A DNA stretch of 36,143 nt, taken from NCBI GenBank assembly GCA_023662705.1, contig JAMPIM010000019.1:1-36143 (forward strand). The letters run 5' to 3'. Positions 32,628 to 36,143 of this stretch are shown here, piece after piece (the first letter of the stretch is position 1; every line of letters begins with the position of its first letter). The DNA is from Candidatus Gastranaerophilales bacterium. Its GTDB lineage: Bacteria; Cyanobacteriota; Vampirovibrionia; Gastranaerophilales; Gastranaerophilaceae. Both the position numbers and the translations under genes were made by a program. The notes under the pieces were generated by a model that saw nothing but the letters and a program-made list of their open reading frames with translations, did no database searches and was not told the origin of the DNA.

Positions 32628-33851
32628 ATGAAGCTTGATGCAATTAAACTACATAAGATTGAGCAAAACAGATTTAATAATGTAACCCCGATAAAAAATT
32701 CTACGATTTCTGAGTCTCAGGATCTGGAAATTCCTGCCAAGCAGGCAGTTTATGCTTCACATCTGGGATTTAAGGGCGGGAAACAGCTTTCTGCTTTAAT
32801 GAATGATTATAAATGGTTTGTTTCACATGATAAACTTCCTGCAATAGAATCTTTTCTTAAGTTAGATGCGCCTGCTGAGAATATGGAATCTTTAATTAGA
32901 CATATTCTTACTGATGAAGCTGCTGGCTATGATTTTATTGATAGTATAATTTCTCATCCGCGTAAGATTAAGCATTATGTGCAGGATTTGAAAGCAAAAT
33001 TGCCGCAAAATACTGATGTTTTGAATATTTTTTCTTTTGGAAATCCATATAAAACAGCGCATGAAAGATATATAGCAACAAGAGTTAGAAATGCTTCATC
33101 GGTTTCAGAATTATTAAAGATTCGACCTGACTGGGATGAAAAAGTTTTATTGGAAAAACATCGTGAACTGTACCATAATAATGATTTTGAGCTTGGTGTT
33201 GTGCCTGATAGTATTGGCAGAGAGAACTACCAAGATATTGTAACTTATTTACGCAACTTTGCTGATATCGGGTTTAAAACAAAGAAATCAATATCGGATT
33301 TGAATCTGAACGGGCAAATTTTTCAGTTTGAAAATTTTATTGACGGTAAATCTGATAAAAATGTTTTTAAAATAACAACTCCAAGTGGTGAGTCTTTTAT
33401 TCTTAAGATGGCAAATCCTGAAGCTCGCGGTTTGAATAAACCTTTTGCTCTGGGTACGCTAGCTATGATCGATACATATCTTACACGAAATAATTGTAGA
33501 AATTCAGCACCTATCAGATATTATCATCATGATTCCAATACTGCTTTATATGATTATATAGAACATAATACCGCAGATTCAAAGTTAAAACAGTTGCATG
33601 AATTTGTTATAAATATGCCTGATTTTGCGGACTTAGGTCTAAGGCAAAATGATACTGTTGGTGCTAATAATTATTTTAAACTTGAAGAGAATCAAAAAGC
33701 TATGCAGCATACTTATGATTTTCAGTATGGTGTAGATCATAATGAATTAGTTTCTGTAGATAACGACCATGTAACATACGAACAGCTTTTATGTCCTGTT
33801 GATTATGTTTTTAATAAATCATTGCCTTGTGAAATGCAGATGTTTTTCTAG
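32628..33851 (+). CDS. Hypothetical protein, 407 aa, possible kinase-like fold
   Basis: It begins 7 bases after the 109-aa stop with a TAGGTG ribosome binding site, so it is coupled to the cluster. The N-terminal half is helical. From about 240 the pattern recalls a protein-kinase N-lobe: KNVFKITTPSGESFILKM with K260 as a possible beta3 Lys, then a hinge-like ALYDYIEH (307-313). DLGLRQND (335-342) and SVDNDH (376-381) could stand for the catalytic loop and metal-binding Asp, but the order and spacing differ from HRD/DFG. This is a low-confidence idea. The 3' end overlaps the convergent cyclo-ligase gene by 4 bases. Confidence 0.65.
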   Translation: MKLDAIKLHKIEQNRFNNVTPIKNSTISESQDLEIPAKQAVYASHLGFKGGKQLSALMNDYKWFVSHDKLPAIESFLKLDAPAENMESLIRHILTDEAAGYDFIDSIISHPRKIKHYVQDLKAKLPQNTDVLNIFSFGNPYKTAHERYIATRVRNASSVSELLKIRPDWDEKVLLEKHRELYHNNDFELGVVPDSIGRENYQDIVTYLRNFADIGFKTKKSISDLNLNGQIFQFENFIDGKSDKNVFKITTPSGESFILKMANPEARGLNKPFALGTLAMIDTYLTRNNCRNSAPIRYYHHDSNTALYDYIEHNTADSKLKQLHEFVINMPDFADLGLRQNDTVGANNYFKLEENQKAMQHTYDFQYGVDHNELVSVDNDHVTYEQLLCPVDYVFNKSLPCEMQMFF

Positions 33852-34348
33852 GCATGAATTATTTTATCGACAGGGATATCAAAATTTTCGGGATAAACTG
33901 TTTTTACAATAAGTTTTGATGGGATGCAAACTATTTTTGTACAAGGTTTGTTTGCTAAAAATCTGTCGTAGAATCCTCCGCCATAGCCTAATCTGTAATT
34001 GTTTTTATCAACTGCAAGAGCAGGAACTATTATAAGGTCAAGGATTTTATTTGATGGCTCTGTTAGAGGCTCTTTTGTTTTAAAACAGGATTCACAGAGC
34101 TCATCTTCTTTATAATAAGGACAGCAGAGCAGGTCCTGACCTTCTATTTTGGGAAGGTAGAAGTTTTTATTGTCATCAAGCAGGGAAAGCAGGTTAACTT
34201 CATCGTCTTTCGGGTAAAAAATCATAATATTTTCAGCTTGTTTGTATTCTTCTGTTTGACGCAATTTTTCTACAAGTTTTTTGCTAATAGCTTGCATATC
34301 AAGCTTTTTTCGTTCTTCTTTTGCCCATTTTCGAAGATTCGGTTTCAT
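33848..34348 (-). CDS. 5-Formyltetrahydrofolate cyclo-ligase
   Basis: Converts 5-formyl-THF to 5,10-methenyl-THF with ATP; 166 aa, a compact member. RLGYGGGFYDRFL is the family signature for the phosphate-binding loop, and LIIVPALAVD and MIFYPKDDEVN match the fold. It overlaps ilvD by the sequence TAGATG (ilvD stop directly followed by this start), so both are on one message. The pairing with ilvD has no obvious pathway reason. Confidence 0.9.
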   Translation of the reverse strand: MKPNLRKWAKEERKKLDMQAISKKLVEKLRQTEEYKQAENIMIFYPKDDEVNLLSLLDDNKNFYLPKIEGQDLLCCPYYKEDELCESCFKTKEPLTEPSNKILDLIIVPALAVDKNNYRLGYGGGFYDRFLANKPCTKIVCIPSKLIVKTVYPENFDIPVDKIIHA

Positions 34349-36004
34349 CTATACGATTGCTCCGTGCGACGCGTCTTGTACGGTTCTTGCGTATTTTGCA
34401 AGATAGCCTGATTTAACTTTGCATTCTTTTGGTTTGAAGTTTTTGCGTCGTTCTTCCAGAATAGAATCTTCAACTTTGAGCTTAAGCGCTCGTTTGTTGA
34501 TATCAATTTCTATAATATCGCCATCTTCAATAAGTCCGATTACGCCGCCGTCTGCTGCTTCAGGACAGATGTGTCCAACGCAGATTCCGCGTGTTCCGCC
34601 TGAAAATCTTCCGTCAGTAATCAATGCAGCTTTTGTTCCTAAACCTTTTCCGACGAGGAGTGATGTTGGAGCAAGCATTTCTCTCATTCCCGGGCCGCCT
34701 TTAGGACCTTCGTAACGGATAACAATTACGTCACCTTCTTTGATTAAATTGTTTTCCAAAGCAGACATTGCTTCTTCTTCCGAGTCAAAAACTTTCGCTT
34801 TGCCTGTGAACTCATAACAGCTTTCATCAACCGCTGAAATCTTAATAACAGACCCGTTTGGTGCGATATTTCCGCGTAGAACTCCAAGTCCCGGTTTTGT
34901 GGTAAACGGTTCATTATAATTGTGGATTACAGAGCTGTCTGTGTAAGCATCCTTGACAAGTTCACTTGCTGTTTGAAGAGTTACACCTGTTGAGTCTTTA
35001 AACAGCGGTAAATCCCTTAGTAATACTTTTAAAAGCGCATTTATTCCACCTGCCTGATAGAATCCGCTCATTGTGATATTAGAAGAAGGTTCAAGTTTAA
35101 CAATTTGATGGATTTTTCCTGAAAGTTCTTCAAAATCAGTAAGGCTGACATCTATTCCTGCTGCGTTTGCTAGCGCTAATATATGCAGGAAGGAGTTTGT
35201 TGAACCGCCTAGAGCTAAGTCGGCAATAATAGCATTTCTTAGGGTATCTTTTGTAATAATATCAAGCGGTTTTTTATCTTGCTTAACAAGTTCAACTATC
35301 TGAATGCCGCTTTCAAATGCAATTCTGCGTTTGTGTGAAGAAACAGCTGCGGATGTTGCACAGAAAGGAAGACTCATTCCCATAACTTCCGTTAAACAAG
35401 CCATTGTGTTAGCAGTATAAAGTCCCTGACAAGAACCTGCTGACGGACAGGAAGCTTCTTCAAGCTCAATTAAACGCTGTTCATTGATTATACCGTCACG
35501 GTATTTCCCGATTGCTTCAAATGCACCTTTAATCATTGTAAGTTTTTCGCATTTGCTTTCACCATCAAGCATAGGGCCTGCAGTTACAATGATTGATGGA
35601 ATATTTAATCTTGCTGCGGCGATAAGCATTGCAGGTGTGATTTTGTCGCAATTAGAAAGAAGTACAAGTCCGTCTAATTGATGTGAGTTTGCAACAGTTT
35701 CGATACAGTCTGCAATAAGGTCGCGTGAAGGAAGGGAATATCTCATTCCGTCGTGCCCCATTGCAATGCCGTCACAAACAGCGGGCACTCCGAATATAAA
35801 TGCTTGTCCGCCGCCCGAATGAATACCTTTTTCAATCTGTCGTTCCAAATCGCGCATTCCGATATGTCCGGGAACTAAATCCGAAAACGAACTGGCAATA
35901 CCGATAAACGGTCTGTCCATACTCTTTTTGCTAACACCTGTTGCCATTAAAAGGCTTCTGTGTGGTGTGCGTGCAATCCCTTTTTTTATACTGTCACTTC
36001 TCAT
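34349..36004 (-). CDS. ilvD: Dihydroxy-acid dehydratase, [4Fe-4S] type
   Basis: Makes 2-keto acids for valine, isoleucine and leucine synthesis; 551 aa. Iron-sulfur ligands are visible in LLSNCDKITPAM (C119) and CPSAGSCQGLYTANTM (C192). The position that is Cys in [2Fe-2S] members (PCN) is PGH here (SDLVPGHIGMRD), as in the E. coli enzyme, so an oxygen-sensitive [4Fe-4S] enzyme is expected. GHDGMRYSLPSRD and RGNIAPNGSVIK are typical. GAGGA precedes the ATG, and the cyclo-ligase follows in the same message. Confidence 0.95.
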   Translation of the reverse strand: MRSDSIKKGIARTPHRSLLMATGVSKKSMDRPFIGIASSFSDLVPGHIGMRDLERQIEKGIHSGGGQAFIFGVPAVCDGIAMGHDGMRYSLPSRDLIADCIETVANSHQLDGLVLLSNCDKITPAMLIAAARLNIPSIIVTAGPMLDGESKCEKLTMIKGAFEAIGKYRDGIINEQRLIELEEASCPSAGSCQGLYTANTMACLTEVMGMSLPFCATSAAVSSHKRRIAFESGIQIVELVKQDKKPLDIITKDTLRNAIIADLALGGSTNSFLHILALANAAGIDVSLTDFEELSGKIHQIVKLEPSSNITMSGFYQAGGINALLKVLLRDLPLFKDSTGVTLQTASELVKDAYTDSSVIHNYNEPFTTKPGLGVLRGNIAPNGSVIKISAVDESCYEFTGKAKVFDSEEEAMSALENNLIKEGDVIVIRYEGPKGGPGMREMLAPTSLLVGKGLGTKAALITDGRFSGGTRGICVGHICPEAADGGVIGLIEDGDIIEIDINKRALKLKVEDSILEERRKNFKPKECKVKSGYLAKYARTVQDASHGAIV

Positions 36005-36026
36005 TGTTATGTCCTCACTAAAAAAG

Positions 36027-36055
36027 ATTTTATCATAACAAGTGTCAGACTACAA
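36027..36055 (-). promoter_or_regulatory. Promoter of ilvD, TTGTAG-N17-TGATAAAAT
   Basis: On the minus strand TTGTAG (36055-36050), a 17-base spacer and TAAAAT (36032-36027) with a TGn extension, 22 bases before the ilvD ATG. Confidence 0.6.
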
Positions 36056-36063
36056 AAATAGAT

Positions 36064-36143
36064 TTAGCCACCCAAGAAAGAGCTATACTGATTTTGGAAT
36101 TTAGATATAATCATATCCATCGCCTTGAACTTAGCCTCAAGTC
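36064..36143 (-). CDS. C-terminal end of a FliD-like (flagellar cap) protein, partial
   Basis: The minus strand is open from the window edge to a TAA at 36064-36066, giving about 26 residues that end FKAMDMIISKFQNQYSSFL then GG. A helix of the form KFxAMDxIISxFQxQ followed by a short hydrophobic tail is the usual end of FliD hook-associated proteins. The gene is cut by the window edge, so the identification rests on the tail alone. It would be upstream of ilvD on the same strand with an ilvD promoter between them. Confidence 0.5.
   Translation of the reverse strand, partial: LEAKFKAMDMIISKFQNQYSSFLGG

Noticed and set aside
1..36143. CRISPR arrays, insertion sequences, prophage or integrase genes
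   Set aside because: No regularly spaced repeats, transposase motifs or phage genes were seen; the window looks like ordinary chromosome.

Overview
The window is a low-G+C bacterial chromosome segment with densely packed genes, standard stop codons and strong AGGAG-type ribosome binding sites. I infer an uncultured gut member of the non-photosynthetic Cyanobacteriota (Gastranaerophilales / 'Melainabacteria'). The reasons are the overall gene mix, a RpaB/PhoB-type orphan response regulator, a cyanobacterial-type DprA-like SLOG protein, and several hypothetical families (the 565-aa protein that begins MGMAASQAR, an EF-hand protein, small helical proteins) that I associate with that lineage. This is recognition from sequence and was not checked by a search. 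Kdo phosphate phosphatase (KdsC) points to a Gram-negative envelope. The [4Fe-4S]-type IlvD fits an anaerobe.

Layout. 1-4.3 kb: an exported protein of unknown function, a 42-aa small ORF, an AMIN/amidase cell-wall hydrolase overlapping or abutting glutamate racemase (murI), and a 50-aa small ORF with its own promoter. 4.3-8.8 kb: an ABC half-exporter, a Bax-inhibitor-1-like membrane protein, rmuC and an overlapping response regulator. 8.8-14.3 kb: a small hypothetical gene with a structured 3' region, comEC with kdsC, an EF-hand protein, a glyoxalase-II-like hydrolase and ispE. 14.3-17.3 kb: a free-standing structured RNA candidate, a 79-aa gene and pcrA. 17.3-21.8 kb: a DprA-like SLOG protein, a HEAT-like protein, an M48-like membrane protease candidate and small membrane proteins. 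21.8-24.4 kb: priA behind a MerR gene. 24.4-28.8 kb: a three-gene periplasmic/redox operon divergent from merR, convergent with dxs. 28.9-33.9 kb: six co-oriented genes of unknown function. 33.8-36.1 kb: a 5-formyl-THF cyclo-ligase, ilvD and the last 26 codons of a FliD-like gene.

Two parts stand out. First, an AdhR/NmlR-like MerR gene sits beside a 19-bp-spaced promoter holding a 15-base motif, and the same 15 bases recur in the 19-bp spacer of the dxs promoter 4.4 kb away. This suggests one regulator links electrophile or redox stress to isoprenoid synthesis. Second, in the 28.9-33.9 kb cluster the first gene and a later 109-aa coiled-coil gene share an ungapped N-terminal module (10 of 31 residues identical), and the cluster has an operator-like palindrome around a -10 box and a structured intergenic RNA. 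This is the best candidate for an undescribed assembly or export system. comEC, the DprA-like gene and priA together suggest competence for DNA uptake.
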